A DNA stretch of 64,000 nt from Thermoleophilia bacterium (GCA_028285405.1 JANQPH010000046.1:1-64000), one strand, 5' to 3'; counted from the first letter of the stretch, positions 23,599 to 33,252 are shown. The notes: a model not told the origin generated them from the sequence alone. Translations and numbers: made by a program.

Positions 23599-25367
23599 GC
23601 GGCGCGCGCGGAGGTTCCGGTGACGTCGGGTACGTCGACACCACGCTGCGCGATCTCGGGCCCCTGCCCTCGGGCGAGGCGCTCGCGACCGACGACCTCG
23701 TCGCCGCCGCGGCCGCGCTCGCGGACGTCGGGGCCGGCACGCTCGAGGTGCTCGACGCCCGCAGCGTCCGCGCGGCGATCGGCGGCCGTCGCGAGAGCCC
23801 GTGGGACCGCCTCCGCGCGGTCGCCCGCGAGGTGCGAGGCGGTGACGTCGGCATCGTGGCGCTCGCGCGCTCGATCTGGGGGCAGCAGCCGGTCGCCGAG
23901 GACGTGATCCGTCAGTTCGTGGTGTGCGCCCGCGAGTCCGGGGCGACCCGCGTGCGCATCGTCGACCCGATGAACGACAGCGAGAGCATGGAGCCGCTCG
24001 CGAGGGCCGCCCGGGACGCCGGCGCGGCCATCGTGCCGACGCTGACCCTGGGGCCGGCGCCCGATCTGGCCGATCCGCGCTGGGCCGAGGAGGCGGCGCG
24101 AATGTCCGCGTTGCCCGGAGCCGTCGGCCTCTGCGTCAGCGACCTCGGCGGCTTCGTCGCCCCCCGGATGGTCGGCGAGGTCCTGGGCCGGCTGCGCGCG
24201 GCGGTCTCGGTGCCGATCGAGCTGCAGGTGCAGGCACCGGGGGGGATCGCCCCCCTGGCGGCCACCGAGGCGGTTGCGGCCGGCGTCGACGGGATCCATG
24301 CGGCCGCCGGCCCCATCGCCCTCGTCGCCGCGCGGCCCTCGGCGGAGACCCTGCGAGCCGCGCTGCGCGGAGGGAGCCGTGAGCTCGAGTGCGATCGCGA
24401 AGCCGTGGATCGGGCGGCGCGGGTCGTCGGACCGATGCTGCCGGCCGAGCGGCTCCGCCAAGCGGCGGCGGCCGTCTACGGGCCGGCGCTGCGGCTGCCG
24501 CCACACCTCGAGACCGGCCTGGCGTCTCGGATGGGCCGGCTCGGCCTCTCGCACTCGCTCCAGTCGGCCGCCGACGAGGTCGCGGAGGTCGCCGCCGACG
24601 TGGGGGGCGCGACGCTCGCGTACCCGATCGGCGAGGCCATCGTGGCCCAGGCGATCCGCCACGTGACCGGCGAGCGCCGGTTCGAGCAGATCGAGGCACC
24701 ACTCGCTCGAGTCGCGCTCGGAGAGTTCGGGGCGGCGCGGGTGCCGGTGGCCGACGACGTCGCCGACGCCGCCAAGGCCGAGGCTCTGGCCGAGCACGAG
24801 CTCTTCTCGCTCGGTGCGGTCGCCGCGGACGCGCCCGAGGGCATGTCCGACGAGGACCTCGTGCTTTGGGCGCAGTTCGGTTCGGTCGTCCAGCCGGTGC
24901 TCGAGCGCCGGCGATCGATCGGTGCGGAGGCCGAGGTGGCCGACGCGCCGGCGGCGATCGATCGGCAGCTCATCGACACGCTGGTCGACGTCGTGGAGCA
25001 GGCCAACCAGGCGGAGGTGTCGGTCGAGGTCGCCGGTGCGCGGCTCACCGTCAGGCGCACCGAGCCGGTGCCGGTCGCGGGGACCCCGCACGTCCCGTCC
25101 GGGGACGGCGCCGCACCGCAGGCGAGCGGGCTGCTGCCCGTGGAGAGCCCGATGGTCGGGACCTTCTACCGGGCGTCGTCTCCCGACGCGGAGCCCTTCG
25201 TCGAGGTCGGGCAGCGGGTCGAGGCCGGTCAGACCGTCTGCCTGATCGAGGCGATGAAGCTCTTCAACGAGATCGTCGCGGATCAGCCCGGCATCGTTCG
25301 CGAGATCCTCGCCGAGAACGAGGCGCCGGTTGAGTACGGGCAGGCCCTCTTCCTGATCGAGCCGTGA
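23595..25367 (+). CDS. accB: Biotin carboxyl carrier protein fused to a degenerate carboxyltransferase domain
   Basis: The 590-residue protein has two parts. Residues 12-430 are a pyruvate-carboxylase/OadA-type carboxyltransferase (HMGL-like barrel plus conserved carboxylase domain): [84 protein letters not shown]. Residues 455-590 are a complete AccB: helper segment [20 protein letters not shown], a linker, and the biotinyl domain with the biotin lysine in [10 protein letters not shown]. The metal aspartate D20 is kept, but the carboxylated lysine is S182 and the H-x-H metal pair is Q211/Q213. The barrel is thus probably catalytically dead and acts as a scaffold. It overlaps efp and accC. 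Confidence 0.88.
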   Translation: MSGARGGSGDVGYVDTTLRDLGPLPSGEALATDDLVAAAAALADVGAGTLEVLDARSVRAAIGGRRESPWDRLRAVAREVRGGDVGIVALARSIWGQQPVAEDVIRQFVVCARESGATRVRIVDPMNDSESMEPLARAARDAGAAIVPTLTLGPAPDLADPRWAEEAARMSALPGAVGLCVSDLGGFVAPRMVGEVLGRLRAAVSVPIELQVQAPGGIAPLAATEAVAAGVDGIHAAAGPIALVAARPSAETLRAALRGGSRELECDREAVDRAARVVGPMLPAERLRQAAAAVYGPALRLPPHLETGLASRMGRLGLSHSLQSAADEVAEVAADVGGATLAYPIGEAIVAQAIRHVTGERRFEQIEAPLARVALGEFGAARVPVADDVADAAKAEALAEHELFSLGAVAADAPEGMSDEDLVLWAQFGSVVQPVLERRRSIGAEAEVADAPAAIDRQLIDTLVDVVEQANQAEVSVEVAGARLTVRRTEPVPVAGTPHVPSGDGAAPQASGLLPVESPMVGTFYRASSPDAEPFVEVGQRVEAGQTVCLIEAMKLFNEIVADQPGIVREILAENEAPVEYGQALFLIEP

Positions 25368-26722
25368 AGCTGCTCGTCGCAAACCGCGGCGAGATCGCGG
25401 TGCGCGTCGTCCGTACGGCGCGCGAGCTGGGGATCCCGACCGTCGCGATCCACTCGACGGTCGACCGCGGCACCGCCGTGACCCGGCTGGCCGACGAGGC
25501 GGTGTGCATCGGCCCTCCGTCTCCCGGTGAGTCCTACCTCGACATGGACGCCGTGCTGTCCGCCGCCGAGATCACCGGCTGCGATGCCGTCCACCCCGGG
25601 TATGGATTCCTCAGCGAGAACCCCGAGTTCGCGAGCGCGTGCGCCCGCGAGGGGCTGACGTTCGTGGGCCCTGCGCCCGACGTGATGCAGCGGATGGGCG
25701 ACAAGGTCCAGGCCAAGGCCGCCGCCAAGGAGGCCGGGCTCCCGGTCCTCGGTGGATCCGACGGCCCGGTCGAGACGGCCGAGGAGGCCGTGGCCGCGGC
25801 GGAGGACGCCGGCTTTCCGGTGCTCCTCAAGGCCGCCGCCGGCGGCGGCGGCAAGGGGATGCGTCGGGTCGACGAGCCATCGGAGCTCGCGGGTGCATTC
25901 GACGTCGCGCGCCGTGAGGCCGAAGCGAACTTCGGCGACGGCGGGATCTACGTGGAGCGGATGCTCGTGGGGGCCCGTCACGTCGAGGTCCAGATCATGG
26001 CCGACGGGCTCGGCGGTGTGCTCATCTGCGGCGATCGGGAGTGCTCGATCCAGCGGCGACACCAGAAGCTGATCGAGGAGGCACCCGCGCCGCACCTGCC
26101 GGACGAGACGCGCCGGCAGATGCACGAGGTGAGTGCGCGTGCCGCCCGAGCATGGGGATATCGCAGCGCGGGCACGCTCGAGTTCCTGGTGGATCACGAG
26201 GGCAAGTTCTTCTTCCTCGAGCTGAATGCACGGCTCCAGGTCGAGCACCCGGTCACCGAGCTCGTCAGCGGTCTCGATCTGGTGGCCGAGCAGCTTCGGG
26301 TCGCCCAGGGCGGCGTGCTCTCGAGTACGGGCGTCGCGCCGGCCAGCGGCCATGCGATCGAGTGCCGGGTGAACGCCGAGGATCCATCGGTCGACTTCCG
26401 GCCGAGCGCCGGTCGCCTCGCGACGTTTCGGATGCCGGGTGGGCCGGGGGTCCGCATCGACACCTACGTCGAGCCCGGGTCTCCGATCCCCCCGAACTAC
26501 GACTCGCTGATCGCCAAGCTCTGCGTGTGGGGGCCGGACCGGCCGCGAGCGGTCCGCCGGCTGGCACGGGCGCTGGACGAGGCCGAGGTCGACGGGGTCC
26601 CGACGACCCTGGGCCTCTACAGGGAGATCGTGCAGGAGGAGCGATTCGCCGAAGGTCGCTACACGACGGCGTACCTCACCGAGCGGGGCGGGCTGCTTCC
26701 CACCCTCGCCGGCTCGGCGTGA
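25364..26722 (+). CDS. accC: Biotin carboxylase
   Basis: AccC carboxylates biotin on the carrier protein using ATP and bicarbonate. In 452 residues it shows [52 protein letters not shown] (ATP-grasp glycine loop), [20 protein letters not shown] and [23 protein letters not shown] with the bicarbonate/biotin residues. N-A-R replaces the usual N-T-R or N-P-R, leaving the catalytic arginine in place. It is encoded directly behind the fused AccB, so the two form a pair. The carboxyltransferase partner (accDA or an acyl-CoA type) is not in the window. Confidence 0.95.
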   Translation: MKLLVANRGEIAVRVVRTARELGIPTVAIHSTVDRGTAVTRLADEAVCIGPPSPGESYLDMDAVLSAAEITGCDAVHPGYGFLSENPEFASACAREGLTFVGPAPDVMQRMGDKVQAKAAAKEAGLPVLGGSDGPVETAEEAVAAAEDAGFPVLLKAAAGGGGKGMRRVDEPSELAGAFDVARREAEANFGDGGIYVERMLVGARHVEVQIMADGLGGVLICGDRECSIQRRHQKLIEEAPAPHLPDETRRQMHEVSARAARAWGYRSAGTLEFLVDHEGKFFFLELNARLQVEHPVTELVSGLDLVAEQLRVAQGGVLSSTGVAPASGHAIECRVNAEDPSVDFRPSAGRLATFRMPGGPGVRIDTYVEPGSPIPPNYDSLIAKLCVWGPDRPRAVRRLARALDEAEVDGVPTTLGLYREIVQEERFAEGRYTTAYLTERGGLLPTLAGSA

Positions 26723-27165
26723 GCCCTCCGGTCCAGGAGCGAGGTCGCCGGGCCAGCCGCCGGCAGGCCGTGTTCCTGCTGTACCAGCACGACGTCACCG
26801 GACTCTCGATCGAGGAGCTCTCCGCGAACGCCGAGCGCGGGGGAGAGCCGATGGACGACTTCACCCAGGCCCTCGTGGACGGGGTCAGCGTGGATCGTGC
26901 CCATCTCGACGGGATCATCAGTCGCGAGTCGGCGGACTGGCCGGCCGATCGGATCGCGCCGCTCGAGCGCAACGTGCTCCGCGTCGCGGCGCACGAGATC
27001 CTCGACTGGCCCGACATCCCGGTGGCCGTCTCGATCAGTGAGGCGGTCGAGCTGGCGAAGCGCTACTGCCAGCCGGAGGCCGCCGGGCTCGTGAACGGAA
27101 TCCTCGGCGCGGTCGCGAGCTCGGCCGCGGCCGACGGGGAGGGAGCGGATGAGCACGCCGGATGA
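26719..27165 (+). CDS. nusB: Transcription antitermination factor NusB
   Basis: NusB binds boxA RNA with NusE/S10 and supports rRNA antitermination. The 148-residue all-helical protein opens with the canonical RRASRRQAVFLLYQHDVTG, then DFTQALVDGVSVDRAHLDGII, IAPLERNVLRVAAHEILDWPDIPVAVSISEAVELAKRYCQPEAAGLVNGILGAV, matching the family end to end. It closes the series of 4-nt overlaps (GTGA with accC) and overlaps the xseB-like gene by 17 nt. Confidence 0.94.
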   Translation: MSPPVQERGRRASRRQAVFLLYQHDVTGLSIEELSANAERGGEPMDDFTQALVDGVSVDRAHLDGIISRESADWPADRIAPLERNVLRVAAHEILDWPDIPVAVSISEAVELAKRYCQPEAAGLVNGILGAVASSAAADGEGADEHAG

Positions 27166-27343
27166 CGCGCCGCCGCCCGACGAGCTGACCGCGGCGACTC
27201 GACGCCTCACGGAGATCGCGGAGGCGATCCGCGACCCCGAGGCGGAGCCGGAGCAACTCGCGGCGCTCGCCGACGAGGCGGCCGAGCTGGCGGCCGAGGT
27301 CGCACGTGGAGTCGGTCGAGAGCTGCGGGGGGGCGACACCTGA
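27149..27343 (+). CDS. Exodeoxyribonuclease VII small subunit-like protein
   Basis: The 64-residue acidic helical protein fits the XseB pattern of a two-helix hairpin: LTAATRRLTEIAEAIRDPEAEPEQLAALADEAAELAAEVARGV, compared with the family form 'L.eIv..le.g..sLeeal.l.e.g..la..'. Size and position agree: in many Gram-positives xseB lies between nusB and dxs-tlyA-recN, as here. The large subunit xseA, normally just upstream, is absent, which is odd. Sequence similarity alone is weak, so a small unrelated helical protein is the alternative. It overlaps nusB by 17 nt. Confidence 0.5.
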   Translation: MSTPDDAPPPDELTAATRRLTEIAEAIRDPEAEPEQLAALADEAAELAAEVARGVGRELRGGDT

Positions 27344-27348
27344 GCGAC

Positions 27349-27759
27349 GTGCTCTACGACCCGCGGGTCGGCGTGGCCGTCGAGCCGCCCAACGAGCCGG
27401 GGGCTCCTGGGCACGACCAGCTCCAGGCGATCGGATCGGGGGAGGGGCGCCCGCCGATGCCCGAGCTCGCCGCCGCCTCCTGGCTCGACGCCGAGGCGCA
27501 CCGGCACGGAGCCCGGCTCGAGACCGTCGGCCTGACGATGAACGGCGGACACAAGGAGCTCGTGCTCTGGAACGTGCCGACGATGCTGATCGAGCCCGGC
27601 GTGCGCCTCCTGAAGGAGCTCGGCACGTACGTGCTGGCCGGGGGTGAGCTGACCGACGGCGACGTGATGCAGATGCGCGCGGACCTGCCGTGCCTCATCG
27701 GGGTGCACGATCCCGACCCGACCGGCGACGATCCGGTCCGGATCGTGTTCCTCGCCTGA
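27349..27759 (+). CDS. Hypothetical protein, 136 aa
   Basis: I do not recognise the family. The protein is soluble, with no signal peptide or membrane helix. The N-terminal 50 residues are proline- and glycine-rich (VEPPNEPGAPGHDQLQAIGSGEGRPPMPELAAASWLDAEA). The rest is more compact and probably beta-alpha: HGARLETVGLTMNGGHKELVLWNVPTMLIEPGVRLLKELGTYVLAGGELTDGDVMQMRADLPCLIGVH. GTG 27349 lies 5 nt after the xseB-like stop, suggesting the same transcript. The 83 nt between it and dxs carry a possible -10 (TAGTAT, 27829-27834). Confidence 0.62.
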   Translation: MLYDPRVGVAVEPPNEPGAPGHDQLQAIGSGEGRPPMPELAAASWLDAEAHRHGARLETVGLTMNGGHKELVLWNVPTMLIEPGVRLLKELGTYVLAGGELTDGDVMQMRADLPCLIGVHDPDPTGDDPVRIVFLA

Positions 27760-27842
27760 GCTCGCCAGGTGGTCTCCGCCCGTCACGCTGTCAGGGGCCC
27801 GAATCGACCCATGCGACCTGGCGCTCGTCTAGTATCGCCCGG

Positions 27843-29753
27843 ATGACGGAGCTTGCCGAGCGCTACCCGCTGTTGTCGGGGATCCAGGGGCCGTCGGACC
27901 TCGGCGACCTGTCGGACGAGGACCTCGAGTCGCTCTGCGAGGAGGTCCGTCAGGCGATCATCGACACCGTGGCCCAGACGGGCGGTCACCTGGGCGCCAG
28001 CCTCGGGACCGTCGAGCTGACCGTCGCGCTCCACGCCGAGCTGGAGTCGCCTCGGGACCGGATCCTCTGGGACGTCGGCCACCAGGCCTATGGGCACAAG
28101 CTGCTGACCGGTCGGCTCGAGGGGTTCGACACGCTCCGCCAGTACGGCGGCACGAGCGGCTTCCTGCGCCGCGTCGAGAGCGAGCACGACGTCATGGGCG
28201 CCGGCCACGCGAGCACGAGCATCTCGTACGCGGTCGGTCTGGCCGAGGCCCAGCGGCATTCGGGTCAGGACGACAGCCAGGTCGTCGCCGTCATCGGTGA
28301 CGGCGCGCTCACCGGCGGCATGGCCTACGAGGGGCTGAACCAGGCCGGGGCGCTCGGCTCGCCGATCAAGGTGATCCTCAACGACAACGGGTTCTCGATC
28401 TCCCAGAACGTCGGCGCGCTGTCCCGGATGTTCCAGCGCGTCCGTGTCGATCCGACGCTGACCAAGTACCGCGAGGACCTCGAGCGGAACCTCTCCCGGA
28501 TCCCGGGGGCGACGGGAATCGGCTCCACGCTCCGCGACGCGATCAAGTCGCAGTGGTTCGAGCCCGGTGCGCTCTTCGAGGCGCTGGGGTTCGCCTACGT
28601 CGGACCGGTCGACGGTCACGACCTGAAGGCCGTCCGCAACGCGCTTCGGGCGGTGAAGGACATGGACCGTCCGGTCCTTGTCCACCTGCACACGGTGAAG
28701 GGCAAGGGGTACGCGCCGGCCGAGGCGCACGGCGAGGCCATGCACGGGGCGACGCCGTTCTCGGTCGAGAGCGGGCAGGCCAAGAAGAAGTCCTCCGGTG
28801 GGCCACCCGCCTACACCGAGGTCTTCGGCAAGGCGCTGGTCGCAGAAGCCGAGCGCGACCCACGCGTGGTCGGCGTGACCGCCGCCATGCTGAAGGGCAC
28901 CGGGATGCAGCACATGATGGACCGCTTCCCGGACCGGACCTACGACGTGGGCATCGCCGAGCAGCACGGCGCCGTCTTCGCGTGTGGCCTCGCGATCGCC
29001 GGATATCGACCCGTGGTCGCCATCTACTCGACGTTCCTCCAGCGCGCGTTCGACCCGATCGTGCACGACGCGGCGATCCAGGAGCTGCCCGTCATCTTCG
29101 CGATCGACCGGGGCGGGCTCGTGGGCGACGACGGACCGACCCACCACGGCGTGTTCGATCTCGCCTACCTGCGTGGCGTCCCGGGCATGACGATCATGGC
29201 GCCCAAGGACGAGGCGGAGCTGGTCAACATGCTCCACACCGCGCTTCGCATCGACGGCCCGGTCGCGTTCCGGTACCCCCGAGGCGCGGGCGTGGGAGTG
29301 GACCTGCCCGAGCGGCCCGAGGTGCTCCCGATCGGCAAGGCCGAGGTGCTCGAGACCGGCCAGCGGGTCGCGCTCATCGGCTACGGCTTCGGGGCGACCC
29401 TGGCCGCGCAGTCGGCCGACCTGGTCGCGGACGGGCTCGGCGCTCGGCCCACCGTCGTGAACGCGCGCTTCTGCAAGCCGATCGACGCCCATCTGATGCG
29501 CCAGCTGGCGGCGCGCCACGACCTGCTGGTCACCATCGAGGACCACGTGGAGCACGGGGGGTTCGGATCGGCGGTCCTCGAGGAGCTCGAGGACGTTCCG
29601 GGCCGGCTGCTTCGCATCGCCGTTCCCGATCGCTTCATCGACCACGGCAAGCGCGAGCTGCTGCTCGAGGAGGTCGGGCTCACCCCGGAGTCCGTCGCCG
29701 AGCGCACGATCGGCGCACTCGAGGCCCCCGCCGGCATCATGCGGACCGGCTGA
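27843..29753 (+). CDS. dxs: 1-deoxy-D-xylulose-5-phosphate synthase
   Basis: Dxs condenses pyruvate and glyceraldehyde 3-phosphate with thiamin diphosphate, the first step of the MEP isoprenoid pathway. The 636-residue protein has TGGHLGASLGTVELTVALH, DVGHQAYGHKLLTGR, the ThDP motif VIGDGALTGGMAYEGLNQAG...ILNDNGFSIS, and the transketolase pyrimidine domain with YDVGIAEQHGAVFACGLAIAG and DRGGLVGDDGPTHHGVFDLAYLR. GHASTSISYAVG and NDNGFSISQNVGA differ slightly from the usual GHSSTSIS and NDNEMSIS. ATG 27843 gives the standard N-terminus. It heads the dxs-tlyA-nadK-recN series. Confidence 0.95.
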   Translation: MTELAERYPLLSGIQGPSDLGDLSDEDLESLCEEVRQAIIDTVAQTGGHLGASLGTVELTVALHAELESPRDRILWDVGHQAYGHKLLTGRLEGFDTLRQYGGTSGFLRRVESEHDVMGAGHASTSISYAVGLAEAQRHSGQDDSQVVAVIGDGALTGGMAYEGLNQAGALGSPIKVILNDNGFSISQNVGALSRMFQRVRVDPTLTKYREDLERNLSRIPGATGIGSTLRDAIKSQWFEPGALFEALGFAYVGPVDGHDLKAVRNALRAVKDMDRPVLVHLHTVKGKGYAPAEAHGEAMHGATPFSVESGQAKKKSSGGPPAYTEVFGKALVAEAERDPRVVGVTAAMLKGTGMQHMMDRFPDRTYDVGIAEQHGAVFACGLAIAGYRPVVAIYSTFLQRAFDPIVHDAAIQELPVIFAIDRGGLVGDDGPTHHGVFDLAYLRGVPGMTIMAPKDEAELVNMLHTALRIDGPVAFRYPRGAGVGVDLPERPEVLPIGKAEVLETGQRVALIGYGFGATLAAQSADLVADGLGARPTVVNARFCKPIDAHLMRQLAARHDLLVTIEDHVEHGGFGSAVLEELEDVPGRLLRIAVPDRFIDHGKRELLLEEVGLTPESVAERTIGALEAPAGIMRTG

Positions 29754-29800
29754 TCGGACGCCTCGTGCCGCGGCCTGCGGCTGTGCCATCATCGCCGGCG

Positions 29801-30586
29801 GTGAGTGGGCGCCTGGATGTCACGCTGGTCGATCGCGGGCTGTTCGCCTCGCGTGCTCGCGCGCGCGCCGCAGTGATGGCCGGCCAGGTGCGGGTCGAGG
29901 GGGCGCCGGCGACCAAGCCGGGCACGCCCGTGTCCGAGGGCGCCCTGATCGAGATCGCCGACACGCCCAGGTTCGTCTCGCGCGGTGGCGAGAAGCTCAC
30001 GACCGCGCTCGAGGCCCTGTCGGTGGACGTCGCGGGGCGACGTGCGCTTGATGTCGGGGCGAGCACAGGCGGTTTCACCGACGTGATGCTGCGATGGGGC
30101 GCCCGCGAGGTGATCGCCCTGGACGTGGGCTACGGCCAGCTCGCCTGGGAGCTCCGCACGGACCCCCGGGTCCACGTCGTCGAGCGAACGAACGCGCGCG
30201 AGCTCGACCCTGACGTCCTGCCGTATCGGCCCGAGCTGGTCACCATCGACGTCTCGTTCATCTCGCTGCGCACCGTGTGGCCCGCGGTCCGCGCCTGTCT
30301 GGCCGACCGGTGGGAGGCGCTGATGCTCGTCAAGCCCCAGTTCGAGGTCGGCCGCGGCCGGGTGGGGTCGGGCGGCGTGGTGCGCGATCCGCGAGACCGC
30401 GCCGAGGCCGTCAGGTCGGTCTGCCGCGCGATCGAGGCGCAGGGGGACGGGATCGCCGCGGCGGTCGACAGCGGTGTTCCCGGTCCCAAGGGCAACCGCG
30501 AGACGTTCCTCCACGTCACGTCCGACGGATCCCCGGATCCGGCCGGCGCAGACGAGCTGGTCCGCGCCGCGGTGGAGGCCGAATGA
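29801..30586 (+). CDS. tlyA: TlyA-family rRNA 2'-O-methyltransferase
   Basis: TlyA proteins methylate 16S and/or 23S rRNA, affecting capreomycin sensitivity in mycobacteria. The 261-residue product has an N-terminal S4 RNA-binding domain (RLDVTLVDRGLFASRARARAAVMAGQVRVEG) followed by the FtsJ-type methyltransferase with the SAM loop ALDVGASTGGFTDVMLRWGA, then VIALDVGYGQLAW, VTIDVSFISL and LMLVKPQFEVGR. These fit the K-D-K-E type tetrad. GTG 29801 was chosen as the first start giving the family N-terminus. The stop overlaps nadK (ATGA). Confidence 0.93.
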   Translation: MSGRLDVTLVDRGLFASRARARAAVMAGQVRVEGAPATKPGTPVSEGALIEIADTPRFVSRGGEKLTTALEALSVDVAGRRALDVGASTGGFTDVMLRWGAREVIALDVGYGQLAWELRTDPRVHVVERTNARELDPDVLPYRPELVTIDVSFISLRTVWPAVRACLADRWEALMLVKPQFEVGRGRVGSGGVVRDPRDRAEAVRSVCRAIEAQGDGIAAAVDSGVPGPKGNRETFLHVTSDGSPDPAGADELVRAAVEAE

Positions 30587-31497
30587 CCGAGGGCCCGCTG
30601 CGACCGACGGACGACGAGGCCGATGTCCCGATCACGAAGGCCCAGCCCGCTGAGCGGGTGGTTCTCGTCACGCACCGCGCGCCGGAGGTGACCGAGGCGG
30701 CGCTCCCGACAGTGCTCGCGACGCTCGGCGAGGCGGGCGTCGAGGTGCTCGCATCGGCCGAGGAGCACGAGAAGCACCCGAGCCTCGCGAACCACGGGAC
30801 CAGCGACGGCGTCGAGTTGCGGCCGGGTGGGCGCGATCTGGTCGTCGTCATGGCCGGCGACGGCACGATCCTGCGCGCACTCGGCGAGGAGGGCAGGCAG
30901 GGGGCTCCGGTGCTCGGCATCAACTACGGGCGGGTCGGGTTCCTCGCCTCGATCGAGAAGTCGGGAATCGAGCGCGATCTGCGCCGCGTGCTGGTCGGTG
31001 ACTACCTGATCATCCAGCTGCCCGCGCTCACCGCCGAGTGGGCGGGCTCTCGAGTCAGTGCCGTGAACGATCTGGCACTGATGCGGGGTGGGGAGGCACG
31101 GCTTGCAGAGCTCACCTACTCGATCGACGGCGAGACGGTCGCGTCGGTGCGCTGTGACGGCATGGTCTGCTCGACGCCGGTCGGCTCGACCGCCTACAAC
31201 CTCGCCCTCGGTGGCCCGGCGGTCTCGTGGCAGGTCCGGTGTTTCGTGCTCTCGTTCCTCGCGGCCCATCATCTCGAGGCCAGGCCGCTGGTGATCGGCG
31301 CGGGGGAGGAGCTGACGATCACGAGCGCCGCCATGATCGGGGACTGCGACATCCTGCTGGACGGCCGCAGGGTCGGGGCGCTGGCGCCCGGGCGATCGAT
31401 CACGATCGGCCTGGGCGACTCGAGCGTCAATCTGGCGACGTTCCCCGAGGAGTCGTTCTTCCGGCGCTACCGCGCGAAGTTCGGCCGGCCCACCTGA
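30583..31497 (+). CDS. nadK: NAD kinase
   Basis: The enzyme phosphorylates NAD+ to NADP+ and is the only route to NADP. The 304-residue protein has the signature AGDGTILRAL (GGDGT motif, with Ala replacing the first Gly), GINYGRVGFLAS, the NDLALMRGG motif with the conserved Asn-Asp, and CDGMVCSTPVGSTAYNLALGGP. About 25 extra residues precede the first strand (MTEGPLRPTDDEADVPITKA) and are probably disordered. ATG 30583 overlaps the tlyA stop. The order tlyA-nadK-recN is widespread. Confidence 0.94.
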   Translation: MTEGPLRPTDDEADVPITKAQPAERVVLVTHRAPEVTEAALPTVLATLGEAGVEVLASAEEHEKHPSLANHGTSDGVELRPGGRDLVVVMAGDGTILRALGEEGRQGAPVLGINYGRVGFLASIEKSGIERDLRRVLVGDYLIIQLPALTAEWAGSRVSAVNDLALMRGGEARLAELTYSIDGETVASVRCDGMVCSTPVGSTAYNLALGGPAVSWQVRCFVLSFLAAHHLEARPLVIGAGEELTITSAAMIGDCDILLDGRRVGALAPGRSITIGLGDSSVNLATFPEESFFRRYRAKFGRPT

Positions 31498-31515
31498 GCG
31501 GTGAGCGGTACGTAG

Positions 31516-33243
31516 TTGCTGCGCTCGCTCGAGATCCGTGACCTGGTCGTCCTGCGCCGGGCCGAGCTCGAGCCACCCTCCGGCCTGACCGCCGTCACCG
31601 GCGAGTCCGGTGCGGGCAAGACGGTGCTGGCACAGTCGCTGGGCCTCCTGCTCGGGGGTGCGCCGGACTCGGGCGCCGTGCGACCGGGCGCGAAGGGGGC
31701 CCTCGTCCAGGCGACGCTGGAGCTCCCCGAGGGACTGTTCGACGAGCTGGGCGACGAGCATCCGGCGAGCCCCGCGCGCGAGCTCATCGAGGACGAGTCC
31801 GAGCGCGAGGTCGTGGTCGCGCGCCGAGTCCCGCGCGAGGGACGAGCGCGCGCGCTCGTCGACGGGCAGGCGGCGCCGCGCGATGCCGTCGCCGGTTTGG
31901 TGGCTGAGCTGCTTCGCATGAGCGGCCAGGGCGAGTCCCGCCGGCTGCTGCAGGGGCGGGTCCAGCTCGAGACGCTCGACGCGTTCGCCGGCGAGGCCAC
32001 GGTGCGCCTCGCGCGGGACGTGCGCCGACTTCGCCGCGCGGCGGCCGCGTCGCGGCGGGCGCTCGGCGCCGCTCGAGACCGGCAGGCCGGCGCCGTCCGG
32101 GCACGGGAGGACCTGGAGCAGCTCGTGCGGGACGTTGACCGGGTGGGCCCCGATCCGACCGAGGAGGACGCGCTCCGGCGCGAGCGAGATCGTCTGCGCC
32201 ACCGCGCTCGCCTCGCGGCGGCAGCCGGGGCCGCGGCCGAGGCGGTCTCGGGTGACGACGCGGGTGGAGCCCTCGATCGCGCCGGCCAGGCGGCCGGCGA
32301 GCTGCGGGCGGTCAGCGAGCTCGACGCCGAGGTCGAGCCGCTGTCGCGAGAGCTGGAGGAGGTCGGTGCGCGGCTGCAGGAGGTCGCGCTCGGCCTGCGC
32401 GCCTACCTGGATGGCCTCGAGGGCGAGCCCGGACGGCTGGACGTCGTGGAGGCGCGGCTCGAGGACTACGAGCGGCTGTCCCGGCGGTACGGCCCGGGGA
32501 CCGAGCAGGTGCTCGCGCGCGCCGAGGCGGCTCGGGCGGAGCTCGCGGGCGCCGCCGAGGACGATCAGGAGATCGAGCGACTCGCGCGCGCTCACGACTC
32601 GGCGCTGACGGAGGCTCGCGGCGCGGCCGGCGAGCTCCATGCGGCACGCGTCGACGCCGCGCCCCGCCTCGCCGAGGCGGTCACGTCCGAGCTCGTCGCG
32701 CTCGCGATGCCCCAAGCCGTGCTGTCGGTGTCGGTCGAGACGGCCGGAGACGAGGATCCGCCGTTCGACAGGTGCGACATGACGCTCCAGGTGAACCCCG
32801 GGCTGCCCGCAGCTCCGCTGGCCGATGCAGCGAGCGGGGGAGAGCTGTCGCGCGTTCTGCTCGCGCTGCACTCGGTGGCGGCCGCCGGTGGGAGCGAGAC
32901 GTGGGTCTTCGACGAGGTGGACGCCGGCGTGGGTGGCGAGACCGCCGGCGCCGTCGCCGAGCGGCTCGCGCGCCTCGCCGAGGGTCGCCAGGTCGTCGTG
33001 ATCACCCACCTCCCGCAGGTGGCGGCCATGGCCGGCGCCCACTACCGGCTCGTCAAGGGCGTCGACTCCGACGGGCGGACTGAGACGCGGGTCGAGCCGG
33101 TGCCCGAGGACGAGCTGGTCGACGAGCTGTGTCGGATGCTCGGAGCCAGATCGGCGGACGCGGGGGCGCGGCGCCACGCCGAGGAGCTCCTGGCCCGTCG
33201 GGCTGGCACGCGCCGATCTCGGCGCCGCAGCGCGGCCGCGTAA
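31516..33243 (+). CDS. recN: DNA repair protein RecN
   Basis: RecN is an SMC-like ATPase that gathers broken DNA ends. The 575-residue protein begins LRSLEIRDLVVLRRAELEPPSGLTAVTGESGAGKTVLAQSLGLLLGG (Walker A), has a long Arg/Glu-rich coiled-coil middle (about residues 155-375), and ends with the signature SGGELSRVLLALHSV, Walker B TWVFDEVDAGVGGETA and VVVITHLPQVAA. TTG 31516 gives the normal N-terminus, 18 nt after nadK. No LexA box lies in the short upstream gap, so SOS control, if any, must act further upstream. Confidence 0.94.
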   Translation: MLRSLEIRDLVVLRRAELEPPSGLTAVTGESGAGKTVLAQSLGLLLGGAPDSGAVRPGAKGALVQATLELPEGLFDELGDEHPASPARELIEDESEREVVVARRVPREGRARALVDGQAAPRDAVAGLVAELLRMSGQGESRRLLQGRVQLETLDAFAGEATVRLARDVRRLRRAAAASRRALGAARDRQAGAVRAREDLEQLVRDVDRVGPDPTEEDALRRERDRLRHRARLAAAAGAAAEAVSGDDAGGALDRAGQAAGELRAVSELDAEVEPLSRELEEVGARLQEVALGLRAYLDGLEGEPGRLDVVEARLEDYERLSRRYGPGTEQVLARAEAARAELAGAAEDDQEIERLARAHDSALTEARGAAGELHAARVDAAPRLAEAVTSELVALAMPQAVLSVSVETAGDEDPPFDRCDMTLQVNPGLPAAPLADAASGGELSRVLLALHSVAAAGGSETWVFDEVDAGVGGETAGAVAERLARLAEGRQVVVITHLPQVAAMAGAHYRLVKGVDSDGRTETRVEPVPEDELVDELCRMLGARSADAGARRHAEELLARRAGTRRSRRRSAAA

Positions 33244-33252
33244 GCTTCCCCG

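Noticed and set aside
27783-29792. 669-codon frame antisense to dxs
   Set aside because: Shadow of dxs codon usage, no recognisable motif or ribosome site.
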